NCBI RefSeq assembly: GCF_000717335.1
Contig: NZ_JNYZ01000018.1
Coordinates: 95,625-159,624 of the forward strand
Reading direction: 5' to 3'
Length of the DNA stretch: 64,000 nucleotides
Source: Amycolatopsis jejuensis
GTDB lineage: Bacteria > Actinomycetota > Actinomycetes > Mycobacteriales > Pseudonocardiaceae
The position numbers and the translations under genes are program-made. The notes beneath the pieces were generated by a model. That model was given only the letters and a program-made list of their open reading frames with translations. It was not told the DNA's origin and made no database searches. Below, piece after piece: positions 18,701 through 26,973 of the stretch. How positions within the stretch are numbered: position 1 is the stretch's first letter; every line of letters starts with the position of its first letter.

Positions 18701-19623
18701 ACGAGCTGAAGCGCCGCCTTGCGCCCCGCGTGCGCGAGACGATTTCCAAGGCGGCCAACAGCATCGAGAAAGCGGGCCTGGTGCAGCCGTCGTTCGGCGA
18801 GCTGCCGAAGGTGTTCGCATCGACGCGCCGCGGGCACGACGTGAAGGCGTACCCGGCGCTGGTGGACGAGGGCAAGTCGGTGGCCGTCCGGCTGCTGGAC
18901 ACCCCCGCCGAGCAGCAGCACGCGATGTGGTCGGGCACGCGGCGGATGCTGCGGCTGAACCTGAACTCGCCGATGAAGTTCATCACGCGGTCGCTGTCGA
19001 ACTCCTCGAAGCTGGTGCTGAACCGCAATCCGCACGGCAGCGTCGCCGGATTGCTGGACGACTGCGTGGACTGCGCCGTGGACACCCTGGTGACCGAGGC
19101 GGGCGGCCCGGCGTGGGACGAGGCCGGGTTCGCGGCGCTGCTGGAGAAGGTGCGGGCCGGGCTGAACCCGAAGGTGCTGCAGGTGCTCACCGAGGTGGAG
19201 CGGATCCTGCTCGCGGCCAACGACGTGGAGACCCGGCTGCCCGACACCCGCGGCCCGGCCGAATCGCTGGCCGACATCCGCGCGCAGCTCGACGGCCTCG
19301 TGCACGCCGGTTTCGTGACGGAAACGGGCGCGGCGCGGCTGCCGAACGTGGTCCGCTACCTCCGGGGAATCGAGCGCCGGCTGGAAAAACTGCCCACCGA
19401 GCCGACCAGGGACCTCCAGCGCACGGCCGACCTCGCGTGGATCACCCAGGAATACCGCGACGCACTGGCGACCCTGCCCCCGGGCACGTCGTCCCCGGCG
19501 CTCGCGGAGGTGCGGTGGATGATCGAGGAACTGCGGGTGAGCTTCTTCGCGCAAACGCTGGGCACGGCGCATCCGGTTTCGCTGAAACGCATCACGAAGG
19601 CTTTGGATGACGCGCTCGGCTAG
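15748..19623 (+). CDS. hrpA: ATP-dependent RNA helicase HrpA
   Basis: A 1291-aa DEAH-box helicase, the normal length for bacterial HrpA. Motif I is AGETGSGKTT (about residue 97), motif II IIDEAHERS, motif III ITSATI, and motif VI SQASANQRKGRCGR. The C-terminal half contains the HA2/OB-like region and the HrpA-specific extension. It unwinds RNA, probably in ribosome or mRNA metabolism. No Shine-Dalgarno sequence is seen; TATCCT at 15732-15737 lies 10 bp before the ATG, suggesting a leaderless message. The frame also extends upstream through repeat sequence, which I do not count as coding. Confidence 0.95.
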   Translation: MSTPSPLAALRAQLPELMLRDEHRLRRRLDGARRARDQQAMAERIAADVETARLRVQLRRESVPKIEYPPELPVSRLKDEIGDAIRDHQVVIVAGETGSGKTTQLPKICLELGRGVRGQIGHTQPRRLAARTVADRIASELKTELGDTVGYKVRFTDQSGQDTLVKLMTDGILLAEIQTDRMLRQYDTLIIDEAHERSLNIDFILGYVKQLLPRRPDLKVIITSATIDPERFSKHFDNAPIVEVSGRTYPVEVRYRPLADPDDPSSDPDRDQTQAIADAVQELSAEGPGDILVFLSGEREIRDTADVLNRLELRNTEVLPLYARLSAADQHRVFQRHTGRRIVLATNVAETSLTVPGIKYVIDPGTARISRYSHRTKVQRLPIEAVSQASANQRKGRCGRTSDGICIRLYSEDDFESRPEFTDPEILRTNLASVILQMTSLGLGDMAAFPFVEPPDRRQVTDGVQLLQELGAFETTDTTKLTEVGRKLAQLPVDPRMGRMVLEAARNGCVREVMIIAAALSIQDPRERPAEKQQAADAQHARFADPTSDFLAYLKLWEYVSEQQKTLTGNRFRRMCRAEYLNYLRIREWQDIFGQLRQLAKPLGIMLSTTPAEPQRIHTALIAGLLSHIGLKDPAKGDYLGARGARFAVFPGSALFKKQPRWVMSAELVETSRLWGRVNARIEPEWVEPLAAHIVKRTYSEPHWERKQGAVMAIEKVTLYGVPLVADRRVNYGRIDPELSRELFIRHALVDGDWHTNHKFFAENRALLDEVEDLENRARRRDILVDDQTLFEFYDERVPADVVSVRHFDSWWKQARRNEPDLLSFEKSMLINEIAGGVRESDYPDSWTQGTHVFKLTYQFEPGADADGVTVHLPLPVLNQVTPDGFDWQVPGLRAELATQLIKSLPKALRRNFVPAPDTAADALSRVSPSDGPLLEVLGDELHALRGVDVPDSAWDLAAVPDHLRMTFRVVDERGKRMAEGKDLDELKRRLAPRVRETISKAANSIEKAGLVQPSFGELPKVFASTRRGHDVKAYPALVDEGKSVAVRLLDTPAEQQHAMWSGTRRMLRLNLNSPMKFITRSLSNSSKLVLNRNPHGSVAGLLDDCVDCAVDTLVTEAGGPAWDEAGFAALLEKVRAGLNPKVLQVLTEVERILLAANDVETRLPDTRGPAESLADIRAQLDGLVHAGFVTETGAARLPNVVRYLRGIERRLEKLPTEPTRDLQRTADLAWITQEYRDALATLPPGTSSPALAEVRWMIEELRVSFFAQTLGTAHPVSLKRITKALDDALG

Positions 19624-19628
19624 CGGGG

Positions 19629-20027
19629 TTACCTCGTCAGCAGCGTGACGGTGGCGACGCCGGCCGAAACGGTTCCGGCAGCGGCGGAAAGCGACGTGGC
19701 GATGCCGCTCATGTTGCTGAGCATCCGGCGCAACGCCTCCACCGGGCGCTGTTGCAAGAACGCCATCTTGAGTTTCTGCCACTTGTGCTGCTGAAGGTGG
19801 CAGCCCAGAAGGATTCCGCTGGCATTGTTGCGGCAGAAATCGTTTTTCCGCGTGGTCGCACAACACCAGGTCGGAGCCAGGAAAAGGCAGTACAGCACCA
19901 GGAAAGCCGACACGATCGCGATCATGCCGGGCCCCACCGCGGGGGCGGTCCAGAGCAACACGACGGCGATCAGCGCAAGGCCGGTCCACAAATTGCCGAG
20001 GCGGCCTTTCTTCTTTCTCCCCACCAT
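19629..20027 (-). CDS. Small Cys-rich membrane protein, unknown
   Basis: A 132-aa basic protein starting MVGRKKKGRLGN, with two hydrophobic helices (about residues 13-30 and 35-52) and a cysteine-containing stretch: TWCCATT, DFCRNN and LLGCHLQQHKW. The two Cys pairs and nearby His residues could bind zinc or iron, but the family is not recognised. The C-terminal 35 residues are Ala/Ser/Thr-rich. It ends 5 bp after the hrpA stop on the opposite strand, leaving no room for a terminator. Confidence 0.7.
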   Translation of the reverse strand: MVGRKKKGRLGNLWTGLALIAVVLLWTAPAVGPGMIAIVSAFLVLYCLFLAPTWCCATTRKNDFCRNNASGILLGCHLQQHKWQKLKMAFLQQRPVEALRRMLSNMSGIATSLSAAAGTVSAGVATVTLLTR

Positions 20028-20180
20028 GGGTCACGAAGGTACTGATCTTGATCCGCCCGCCGATAGCGCCTTGCGGTGGAATCCGCCGCAGAGAATGCCA
20101 CCGACGGCAACGGAATGCTCCGCCGAATGGATCTTCCCCATACCGCCATGTGGTGCGTGGGAATCTTGGGGGCAAGGGGA

Positions 20181-21875
20181 TCACTTCGCCTCCGCGTACG
20201 TGTCCACCGGTTTCGCGTGCATCGGGAACCGGACCGGGCATGCCTCACCGAATACGAGCTTTGCCGATTCCAGCACGGCGTCCTCCACGATGTCCGCGAC
20301 CTCTGCCGCCAGTTCGGCCGGGGTGTGCACGATCACCTCGTCGTGCAGGAAGAACACCAGGTGCGCGGGGGAGGGGAGGCGGCCGCGGAGGGTGGCCAGC
20401 AACACGGCGGTCAGGTCGGCTGCGCTCGCTTGCACCACGAAGTTCCGGGTGAACCGCCCCCAGTTGCGCGACGCTTGCCGTGCGCGGGATTCGGTGGCTG
20501 CGTCTTCGGCGAGTCCACCCGTGAGCGCTCGCCACGCGGCCGACGGGGCCGGGGACGTGCGGCCCAGCCGAGAACGTACCCGCTCGCCGCGTTCCCCCGC
20601 GGTGGCCGCTCGCTCCACATAGGACACTGCATCCGGGAAACGCTGGCGTAGCAAGGCAAGCAGCGGACCCGCTTCGCCGGACGTGCCGCCGTACATCGCC
20701 GACAGCATGGCGATCTTCGCGCGCGAACGGTCGTCTCGCGTGTCTCCCGGGCGGAGCGGGACGTACCGCGCGCCCGAGAACAGCGCTTCCGCCAGCCGTG
20801 CATACAGATCGCTGGCCGCCGCGACCTCGGCGAGACGGCGATCTCCCGACAACGCCGTGAGCACCCTCGGCTCCAGCTGCGCGCCGTCGGCCACCACCAG
20901 CTTCCAGCCGGGATCCGCGCGGACACATGTGCGCAGCACCTTCGGGATCTGCAGCGCACCCCCGCCGCGCGTGGCCCATCTGCCCGACACCACCCCGCCG
21001 ACCACGTAGTGCGGCCGGAACCGCCCGCCGGCGACCCATTCGTCGAGCCACGCCCAGCCGTTGGCCGAATGCAGCCGTGACAGCTCCTTGTACTCCAGCA
21101 GCGGCGCGACCGCGGGATGATCGATGTCCTGCAACAGGTATTTCCGCGCCGACGGGACCTCGATACCCGCCCGGCCGAGCGCGCGCACGACACTGGGCGG
21201 CGAATCCGGGTTGACCGGCCGCCCGCCGAACGCGTCGGTGATCTTCTCCGCCAGCACCACGAGCGCCTTCGGCCGCTGCCCGGCAGGCGCCCGCGGCCCG
21301 AGCCGCTCCTCCAGCAGCTCCCGATGCAGGTCGGCCCGCCACGGCACCCCGGCCGCGGACATCTCGACCGCCGCCAGCGCACTCGCCGACTCCGCCGCGA
21401 GCAGCAACCGCATCCGCCCCGGCGCCTCGGTGGCGGCCACCCGTTTCTCTTGCGCAGCCAGGACCCGGCGGGCTGCCTCGGCCACGGTGACCCCCGGCGG
21501 CAGCCCCGGACCGGGCGGCGAGAACAACGTGGGCTGCCCGGCCTCCCCGAACGCAGGCCCGTCGTCGGGCGGTTCCTCCCCGTTCGCCCGCGCCCACGCC
21601 GCCCGCAGGCTCCGCGATTCCCCCTCCCGGCCCTCGTACGCGAGCAGCAGCCCCTCGGCCAGCGCCAGGTCGTGACACCGGCCCAGCCGCACCCCGGCCT
21701 CGGCCAGCGCCGGGTAGTCCGCCTCGACCGAGGGCAGCACCCAGCGCGGGCTCTCCGCCGCCTCGAGCCGCCGTACCTCCTGGGCCCATTCGGCGCGCGA
21801 CAGCCCGCGGAGGGCACCCGCGGGGCCCTCGATCGTGTAGCCGGAATCCTCCTCCCGGCCGGTGATCACCTGCAC
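20181..21875 (-). CDS. Bifunctional 3'-5' exonuclease/DNA polymerase I-like protein
   Basis: A protein of about 564 aa related to DNA polymerase I, found widely in actinobacteria. The C-terminal two thirds carry family A palm and finger motifs: VVADGAQLEPRVLTALSGD (motif A region), RSRAKIAMLSAMYGG in place of the O-helix, and FFLHDEVIVHTP (motif C, HDE). The N-terminal third corresponds to the 3'-5' exonuclease fold. GTG 21875 or GTG 21869 are both possible starts. It is probably an accessory polymerase or repair enzyme. It is divergent from the acyl-CoA synthetase across about 150 bp. Confidence 0.88.
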   Translation of the reverse strand: MQVITGREEDSGYTIEGPAGALRGLSRAEWAQEVRRLEAAESPRWVLPSVEADYPALAEAGVRLGRCHDLALAEGLLLAYEGREGESRSLRAAWARANGEEPPDDGPAFGEAGQPTLFSPPGPGLPPGVTVAEAARRVLAAQEKRVAATEAPGRMRLLLAAESASALAAVEMSAAGVPWRADLHRELLEERLGPRAPAGQRPKALVVLAEKITDAFGGRPVNPDSPPSVVRALGRAGIEVPSARKYLLQDIDHPAVAPLLEYKELSRLHSANGWAWLDEWVAGGRFRPHYVVGGVVSGRWATRGGGALQIPKVLRTCVRADPGWKLVVADGAQLEPRVLTALSGDRRLAEVAAASDLYARLAEALFSGARYVPLRPGDTRDDRSRAKIAMLSAMYGGTSGEAGPLLALLRQRFPDAVSYVERAATAGERGERVRSRLGRTSPAPSAAWRALTGGLAEDAATESRARQASRNWGRFTRNFVVQASAADLTAVLLATLRGRLPSPAHLVFFLHDEVIVHTPAELAAEVADIVEDAVLESAKLVFGEACPVRFPMHAKPVDTYAEAK

Positions 21876-22026
21876 CCCGACATTGTGCGGACCACCACCG
21901 ACAATTTCCGTCGCGCCGGGCACTGGTGCGCGGCGCAGGTCCTTGCTTTACTGTCGAGTAACCCCCATACCGCCGGTACGCCCGGCCGGTGGCGGACGAC
22001 CCGGAAGCAGCGACGGAGGTGCCCGG

Positions 22027-23649
22027 ATGAGTGTGGCCGAGCTGGCCGGACAGGTGACCGGCAAGCTGACCGAGACCGTGCGCAGCATCGAGGTGATGCG
22101 CCGCGCCGGGCTGGTCCCGTTCCCGCGGCTCGACGAGGGGGTCCGGTCGCTGGTCGCGATCCACCGGTACGGCCCGTTCGCCGGCGCCAACCACATCGCG
22201 GCGCGGCGGGACCCGGCGGCGGTCGGCATCGTCGACGACCTCGGCCCGCTCACGTTCAAGCAGCTCGACGACCAGTCCAACGCGCTCGCCAGGGCCTGGG
22301 CGGAGCGCGGTCTCGGCCCGGATTCGGTGATCGCCGCGCTGTGCCGTGACCACCGCGGGCTCGTGCTCACGATGGCCGCTTCGGGCAAGCTCGGCGCGCG
22401 GCTGCTGCTGATGAACACCGGGTTCGCCAAACCGCAGCTCGCCGACGTCGCGAGCCGGGAGGGCGTCACCGCACTCGTGTACGACCAGGAGTTCACCGGC
22501 CTGCTCGACGCGGTGCCCGGTGTCGACCGTTACCTGGCCTGGGTGGACGAACCGGGCGAGCACGACATTCCGGTCCTCACCGAGATCATCGCCAGCACCG
22601 ACGACCGTCCGCTGCACGCGCCGGCCAAACGCGGCGGGTTCGTGCTGCTGACCAGTGGCACCACCGGAACGCCGAAGGGCGCGCCGCGGCCGCACACATC
22701 CCCGCTGGCGTCAGCGCAGTTCCTGGACCGCATCCCGCTGCGCTCGGGCGAGGCGACCTTCATGGGCGCGCCGCTCTTCCACGGCACCGGCCTGTCCCAG
22801 TTCATCCTCAGCTTCGCGCTCGGCTGCACGGTGGTGATGCGCCGCAAGTTCGACCCGGAGCTCACCCTGAAAGGCGTCGCCGACCACCGCTGTACCGCGC
22901 TCGTCCTGGTACCGACGATGCTGCAGCGGATCGTCGACCTGCCGCCGGAAGTCCGCAACCGCTACGACACGTCCTGCTTGCGGATCATCTTCGTCGCCGG
23001 GTCCGCGCTGTCGCCCGACCTCGGCAACCGGGCGAACGCGGAGTTCGGCGACGTGGTGCACAACCTTTACGGCTCAACGGAAGTCGCGGTGGCGACGGTC
23101 GCGACCCCGGAGGACTGGAAGCGTGCGCCGGGCACCGTAGGCCGCGCGCCGGTGGGCTGCCGAGTGGCGCTGTACGACGAAAACGGCGGGAAGATCACCG
23201 CGCCGAACGTGCCCGGCCGCGTGTTCGTGGGCAGCGGCCTCAGCTTCGGCGGCTACACCGACGGCCGGAACAAGGAGATGATCGACGGCCTCCTGTCCAG
23301 CGGCGACGTCGGCCACTTCGACGAGGACGGACTCCTTTTCATCGACGGCCGCGACGACGAGATGATCGTGTCCGGCGGCGAGAACGTGTTCCCGATCGAG
23401 GTGGAGAACCTGCTGGTGGAACGCGAAGACGTCGTCGAGGCAGCGGTGATCGGCGTCGAAGACCCCGATTTCGGCGAGCGGCTCAAGGCGTTCGTGGTGC
23501 GCGCCGAAGGTGCAGACCTGGACGAGGACGGCGTACGCGAGTACGTGAAGGCGAATCTGGCGCGGTACAAGGTGCCGCGAGACGTGGAGTTCCTCGCCGA
23601 ACTGCCGCGAAACGCGACCGGGAAAGTGTTGCGTACCAAGCTGTCCTAG
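22027..23649 (+). CDS. Acyl-CoA synthetase (AMP-forming)
   Basis: A 540-aa ANL-family ligase activating a carboxylic acid, probably a fatty acid, to its CoA ester. AMP-binding motifs are LLTSGTTGTPKGAPRP, LYGSTEVA, the SSGDVGHFDEDGLLFIDGR hinge with DDEMIVSGGENVFPIEVE, and the C-terminal lysine in NATGKVLRTK. GGAGGTG lies about 6 bp before the ATG. It most resembles FadD12/FadD2-like enzymes of mycobacteria, an inference from memory. Its 3' end meets a convergent regulator gene with 1 bp between them. Confidence 0.92.
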   Translation: MSVAELAGQVTGKLTETVRSIEVMRRAGLVPFPRLDEGVRSLVAIHRYGPFAGANHIAARRDPAAVGIVDDLGPLTFKQLDDQSNALARAWAERGLGPDSVIAALCRDHRGLVLTMAASGKLGARLLLMNTGFAKPQLADVASREGVTALVYDQEFTGLLDAVPGVDRYLAWVDEPGEHDIPVLTEIIASTDDRPLHAPAKRGGFVLLTSGTTGTPKGAPRPHTSPLASAQFLDRIPLRSGEATFMGAPLFHGTGLSQFILSFALGCTVVMRRKFDPELTLKGVADHRCTALVLVPTMLQRIVDLPPEVRNRYDTSCLRIIFVAGSALSPDLGNRANAEFGDVVHNLYGSTEVAVATVATPEDWKRAPGTVGRAPVGCRVALYDENGGKITAPNVPGRVFVGSGLSFGGYTDGRNKEMIDGLLSSGDVGHFDEDGLLFIDGRDDEMIVSGGENVFPIEVENLLVEREDVVEAAVIGVEDPDFGERLKAFVVRAEGADLDEDGVREYVKANLARYKVPRDVEFLAELPRNATGKVLRTKLS

Positions 23650-23650
23650 C

Positions 23651-24592
23651 TCACGGACCCCAGCCGATGCCGAAGATGCCGGGCCCGAAGTCGAGTGCGA
23701 TGGCGTGCACCCCGTTCCCGCTGTCGAGCCGCAGGCGACGGCGGGTGGGCGCTTCGTCGGTGGCGTGCGCGTACTGCCAGCAGCGTGCAGGCACCGCGGC
23801 CGGGTCGAAGCGGATCTCCAGCAGGTACTCGCGGACGGGGCGGCGGAATTCGCGGTAATGCGTTGCCCGGCACTGCGGGTACGGCGGGCCCGCGTTGAGC
23901 AGCGTGTACTCGATCAGATGCGTTTCGCCCCGGTCCACTTCGCGGTCGAAAAGCAGCTCGGCGACCAGGATTCCGTGCGCGTCGTCCACCTCCGCGCGGC
24001 CGACGCGGCAGTTGCGTACCGGCCGCAGCTCCGGTACCGCCGTGGCGTCGCCTTGGGCGTACACGAGCAGCCAGCGGTCCTGGCCGTCCGCGCCGGACTG
24101 GAACACCGCGCGGGACGTGACCGCCTGCTGTCCGCCGTCGGCGGCGATGTCGCAACGGTCGTGCAGGCCGACGAGCTTGAGCTGGTGCTGCTGGTCGAGC
24201 GCATCCGGCGCGCCGACCCGGTCCAGCAGCGGCTGCAGGATCTCCCGGGTGAACGTGACCGGTTCCTCGCCCGCCCGGTCGCGCCGGCTCGCCCCGCGGG
24301 GCCGCGGCGGTGGCAGCAGACCGAGCAGCGCGCCGTCGGGGACGTCGAGGATTTCCTCCAGCACCCGGACCGCCGAGAGCGATCCGGCCCGTTCCGGCTG
24401 GCGTTTGCCGGACTGCCAGTAGCTGAGCGCGGTGACGCTGACCGTGGTGCCGCGGGCCCGCAGCCGCGCCTGGATCCGGTCGAGCGACAGCCCGCTGGTG
24501 GCGATGGCGGCCCGCAGCGCGCTCGCGAAAGCAGTCCGGGCACCTTCGGGGGTGTCCGGACCGACCCGGTCGCCGCGCTGCCGCTGCGCCAT
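23651..24592 (-). CDS. XRE-type DNA-binding regulator with C-terminal sensing domain
   Basis: A 313-aa protein. Residues 15-75 form a helix-turn-helix (FASALRAAIATSGLSLDRIQ, then VSVTALSYWQSGKRQPER), which is Cro/C1-like. The remaining 240 residues form a beta-rich domain of unknown role. It has no partner enzyme signature. ATG 24592 is chosen over the longer frame, which is low in coding character; GGCGGG lies just upstream. It is convergent with the acyl-CoA synthetase gene and may regulate it or the divergent genes at 25 kb. Confidence 0.75.
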   Translation of the reverse strand: MAQRQRGDRVGPDTPEGARTAFASALRAAIATSGLSLDRIQARLRARGTTVSVTALSYWQSGKRQPERAGSLSAVRVLEEILDVPDGALLGLLPPPRPRGASRRDRAGEEPVTFTREILQPLLDRVGAPDALDQQHQLKLVGLHDRCDIAADGGQQAVTSRAVFQSGADGQDRWLLVYAQGDATAVPELRPVRNCRVGRAEVDDAHGILVAELLFDREVDRGETHLIEYTLLNAGPPYPQCRATHYREFRRPVREYLLEIRFDPAAVPARCWQYAHATDEAPTRRRLRLDSGNGVHAIALDFGPGIFGIGWGP

Positions 24593-24996
24593 GTCCCGCC
24601 GATCGCCCCCACTCGTAACCGACCGTGCCGAGCCCGCCACCGTGACGGTAGCAGCCGCCCGAACAGGCATTCCGTCCCGGCACTCGGGCGAACGGGCTAG
24701 TACTGGCAACTGTGAACCATTGCCGGGACCTGCGCGGGCACGCTTCCATGGCCTGGACGGACCGCGCCGCCCCCGGCGCGTCCGGACACTCCGGCACTTC
24801 GGCCCCCGCTGCGCGGTCCGCGCCCCGCGCGTCCGTCGGTGGCCCTGCCCGGAACCGGTGGCCCGGCCTGCCCCCAGACGCCGGGCCACCGGTCACCCCG
24901 CAGCCGATTCGTGACTTGCCCGGCGCCCGCAGCGGGCAGACGATGGGCGCGATCCCCGGTTCCGGGGCGGTTTCCCCTCGATCGCAGGTGGTCGAA
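24593..24996. other. Non-coding stretch between XRE regulator and YCII gene
   Basis: About 400 bp without a credible gene. It must hold the promoters for the two divergent genes. A TAGTAC -10-like hexamer is seen at 24698-24703 on the + strand, but no convincing -35. Open frames here extend the flanking genes upstream and have poor coding character. Confidence 0.5.
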
Positions 24997-25293
24997 ATGG
25001 CGAAATTCCTTCTGCTTTACCGCGACGACCAGCCGGTCGAACAGCGCATGGCCCAGGCGACGCCGGAGCAGCAGGCGACCATGATGGAAGCCTGGGCGGC
25101 GTGGTTCGCCAAGGCGGGCGACGCCGTGGTGGACGCCGGTGCGCCCACCTCCGGCGGGGACGGCACCGTCGGCGGGTTCACGATCCTGGAGGCCGATTCG
25201 GCCGACGCCGCACAGGCCCTGCTGGCCGGTCATCCGCACACCGAGACGGGCACGATCGACGTACTGGAGATCCTTCCGCGTCCGGGGGCCTGA
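24997..25293 (+). CDS. YCII-family small protein
   Basis: A 98-aa YCII-related protein (MAKFLLLYRDD start, ATPEQQATMMEAW, DAGAPTSGGDGTVGGFTILE and a GTIDVLEILP end). Family members have a ferredoxin-like alpha/beta fold with a conserved His-Asp pair and are often encoded beside sigma factors; their chemistry is mostly unknown. AGGTGG lies 5 bp before the ATG. The next small gene starts 3 bp after its stop, so they form an operon. Confidence 0.8.
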   Translation: MAKFLLLYRDDQPVEQRMAQATPEQQATMMEAWAAWFAKAGDAVVDAGAPTSGGDGTVGGFTILEADSADAAQALLAGHPHTETGTIDVLEILPRPGA

Positions 25294-25296
25294 GCG

Positions 25297-25497
25297 ATGC
25301 CCACGCCGGAGTTCGACGGCAAGTGCGCGTTCGCGCTGAGCCTGGGACCGCGGAACCGCGCGCCGGCCGGCAAGGCGAGGCTGGCGATGGACATCGACGG
25401 CAAGACGTACTACTTCTTCGGCGCCGTGCCGAGGTTCCTCTTCAACCTGATCCCCGGCAGCCTGCAGCGCGCGGAGCGGCACTGGGCGGCCGGCTGA
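25297..25497 (+). CDS. Small YHS-like protein
   Basis: A 66-aa protein beginning MPTPEFDGKCAFALSLG, with DIDGKTYYFFGAVPRFLFN in the middle. The DGKTYYF..F.P pattern recalls the YHS domain, a short metal-associated module, but the usual second cysteine is absent. It begins 3 bp after the YCII gene and is probably translated with it. Role unknown. Confidence 0.6.
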   Translation: MPTPEFDGKCAFALSLGPRNRAPAGKARLAMDIDGKTYYFFGAVPRFLFNLIPGSLQRAERHWAAG

Positions 25498-25517
25498 GGG
25501 TGCGATCACAGTGCGGT

Positions 25518-25542
25518 CTACCGGGTGGTAACCACCCGGTAG
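25518..25542. promoter_or_regulatory. Perfect 12-bp inverted repeat, candidate operator
   Basis: CTACCGGGTGGT (25518-25529), a central A, then ACCACCCGGTAG (25531-25542). The element is perfectly symmetrical and ends 9 bp before the ATG of the SDR gene. Each half also contains TACC-n4-GGTA symmetry. The site would cover the promoter or start region of the operon at 25552-28916, fitting a repressor site. There is no T-run, so a terminator for the preceding small genes is less likely. Confidence 0.6.
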
Positions 25543-25551
25543 GCTCCGCGG

Positions 25552-26307
25552 ATGGTCCTGCGGCAGAACATTCTCATCAGCGGAGCCAGTTCGGGCCTCG
25601 GCGAAGGCATGGCACGCGAGTTCGCCGCGCGGGGGCGCAATCTCGCGCTGTGCGCCCGGCGGATCGAGCGGCTCGACGAGCTGGCGGCCGAACTGCGCAG
25701 CGCGTACCCGGGGATCACAGTGGCCACCCGCGCGCTCGACGTGACCGATCATGCACAGGTGTTCGCGGTTTTCGGCGAGTTCCGGACGGAACTCGGTAGC
25801 CTCGACCGCGTGGTCGTCAATGCCGGTCTCGGCAAGGGACAGCCGGTCGGCAGCGGCCGGTTCGACGCCAACCGGCAGACCCTCGAAACCAACCTCCTCG
25901 GCGCGGTCGCGCAGATCGAGGCCGCCGCGGGCATCTTCCGCGAGCAGCGGACCGGGCACCTCGCGGTGATCTCGTCGTTCATGGCCCTGCGCGGATTCCC
26001 GCGCAACCTCACCGCGTATTCCGCCTCGAAAGCCGGGATCTCCGCGTTCGCGGAGGATGCGCGGCTCGAGCTGAGCCGCCACGGAATCACCGTCACCGAC
26101 GTGCGGCCCGGCTACATCCGCTCCGAGATGACCGACCGGTCCAGCGCGCGCAATCCGCTGATGGTGTCGGCCGAGACCGGCGTCCGCGCGCTCGTGAAGG
26201 CGATCGAAGCGGAGCCGAAACGCGCATACGTACCCGCGTGGCCGTGGGTACCCCTGAGTGTCGCGGTGCGTTTGGCGCCCGCCCGGCTGTTGCGGAGGTT
26301 CGCGTAA
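25552..26307 (+). CDS. Short-chain dehydrogenase/reductase
   Basis: A 251-aa classical SDR. The cofactor loop is SGASSGLGEG (residues 10-19), the second motif VVNAGLG, the catalytic Ser in ISSFMAL and YSASKAG with the Tyr/Lys pair. The C-terminus (WPWVPLSVAVRLAPARLL) is hydrophobic, as in membrane-associated DltE/YqjQ-like SDRs. It is the first gene of an operon with the histidine phosphatase (adjacent start), SMP-30-like and DUF2332 genes. A perfect palindrome sits just upstream. Substrate unknown. Confidence 0.88.
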   Translation: MVLRQNILISGASSGLGEGMAREFAARGRNLALCARRIERLDELAAELRSAYPGITVATRALDVTDHAQVFAVFGEFRTELGSLDRVVVNAGLGKGQPVGSGRFDANRQTLETNLLGAVAQIEAAAGIFREQRTGHLAVISSFMALRGFPRNLTAYSASKAGISAFAEDARLELSRHGITVTDVRPGYIRSEMTDRSSARNPLMVSAETGVRALVKAIEAEPKRAYVPAWPWVPLSVAVRLAPARLLRRFA

Positions 26308-26964
26308 ATGGGTGCGATCTACCTGATCCGGCACGGACAGGCGTCGTTCGGTGCGGCGGACTACGATGCGTTGTCGCCACTGGGTTTCGAACAGTCCACT
26401 TTGGCCGGTGCGGAGCTGCGGCGGCGCGGGGTGGAGTTCTCCCAGGTGCGCTCGGGCACGCTGGCGCGCCAGCGGGACACTGCCGCGACCGCCTTGAAGG
26501 CCTTGGGTTGCGACCTGCCGGTGGTCGAGGACGAACGCTGGAACGAGTACGACCACGTCGACATCTCCCGGCACCACGCAGGCGGTGCGCCGCAACAGGA
26601 TTCGCGCGAGTACCAGCGGTTGCTCGATGCTGCGCTGACCGCGTGGACCACCGCGGGCGACGAAGGGCCGTGCGCGGAGAGCTGGCCTGTGTTCCTCGGC
26701 CGGTGCACGGCGGCGCTGGCAGACCTCGTCGCGTCGCTGGGCAAGGGCGAGCACGGGCTGGTGTTCACCTCCGGTGGCGTGCTCGGCGCGCTCGCGGGAG
26801 CATTGATGGGAGCACCCGAGGTCGGGCTGCTGAAGCTCAACCGCGTCACGGTGAACACCGGGATCACGAAGCTGACGTCCGGCCGGGGCGGGGTCACCTT
26901 GTTGTCCTTCAACGAGCATCCGCATCTGGAAGGCGAGACGGCGCGGCTGCTCAGCTACCGGTAG
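26308..26964 (+). CDS. Histidine phosphatase family protein
   Basis: A 218-aa phosphoglycerate-mutase-like phosphatase. The catalytic RHG motif is in LIRHGQASFG at the N-terminus; ARQRDTA carries a second-site Arg and the later catalytic residue is near VFTSGGVLG, where the usual His is not obvious (SGG in place of HGG), which may reduce activity. The ATG directly follows the SDR stop with no gap. Substrate unknown. Confidence 0.85.
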   Translation: MGAIYLIRHGQASFGAADYDALSPLGFEQSTLAGAELRRRGVEFSQVRSGTLARQRDTAATALKALGCDLPVVEDERWNEYDHVDISRHHAGGAPQQDSREYQRLLDAALTAWTTAGDEGPCAESWPVFLGRCTAALADLVASLGKGEHGLVFTSGGVLGALAGALMGAPEVGLLKLNRVTVNTGITKLTSGRGGVTLLSFNEHPHLEGETARLLSYR

Positions 26965-26973
26965 GAGGCCGGC

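Noticed and set aside
14057..20241. Very long antisense frames opposite the antiporter and hrpA
   Set aside because: High GC with biased third positions leaves long antisense frames open; the encoded sequence is Arg/Gln/His-rich without domains, while the opposite strand encodes a complete HrpA.
24712..24996. Longer N-terminus for the YCII protein
   Set aside because: The added 95 residues are Pro/Arg/Ala-rich and start without a ribosome site; the YCII domain begins at MAKFLLLY.
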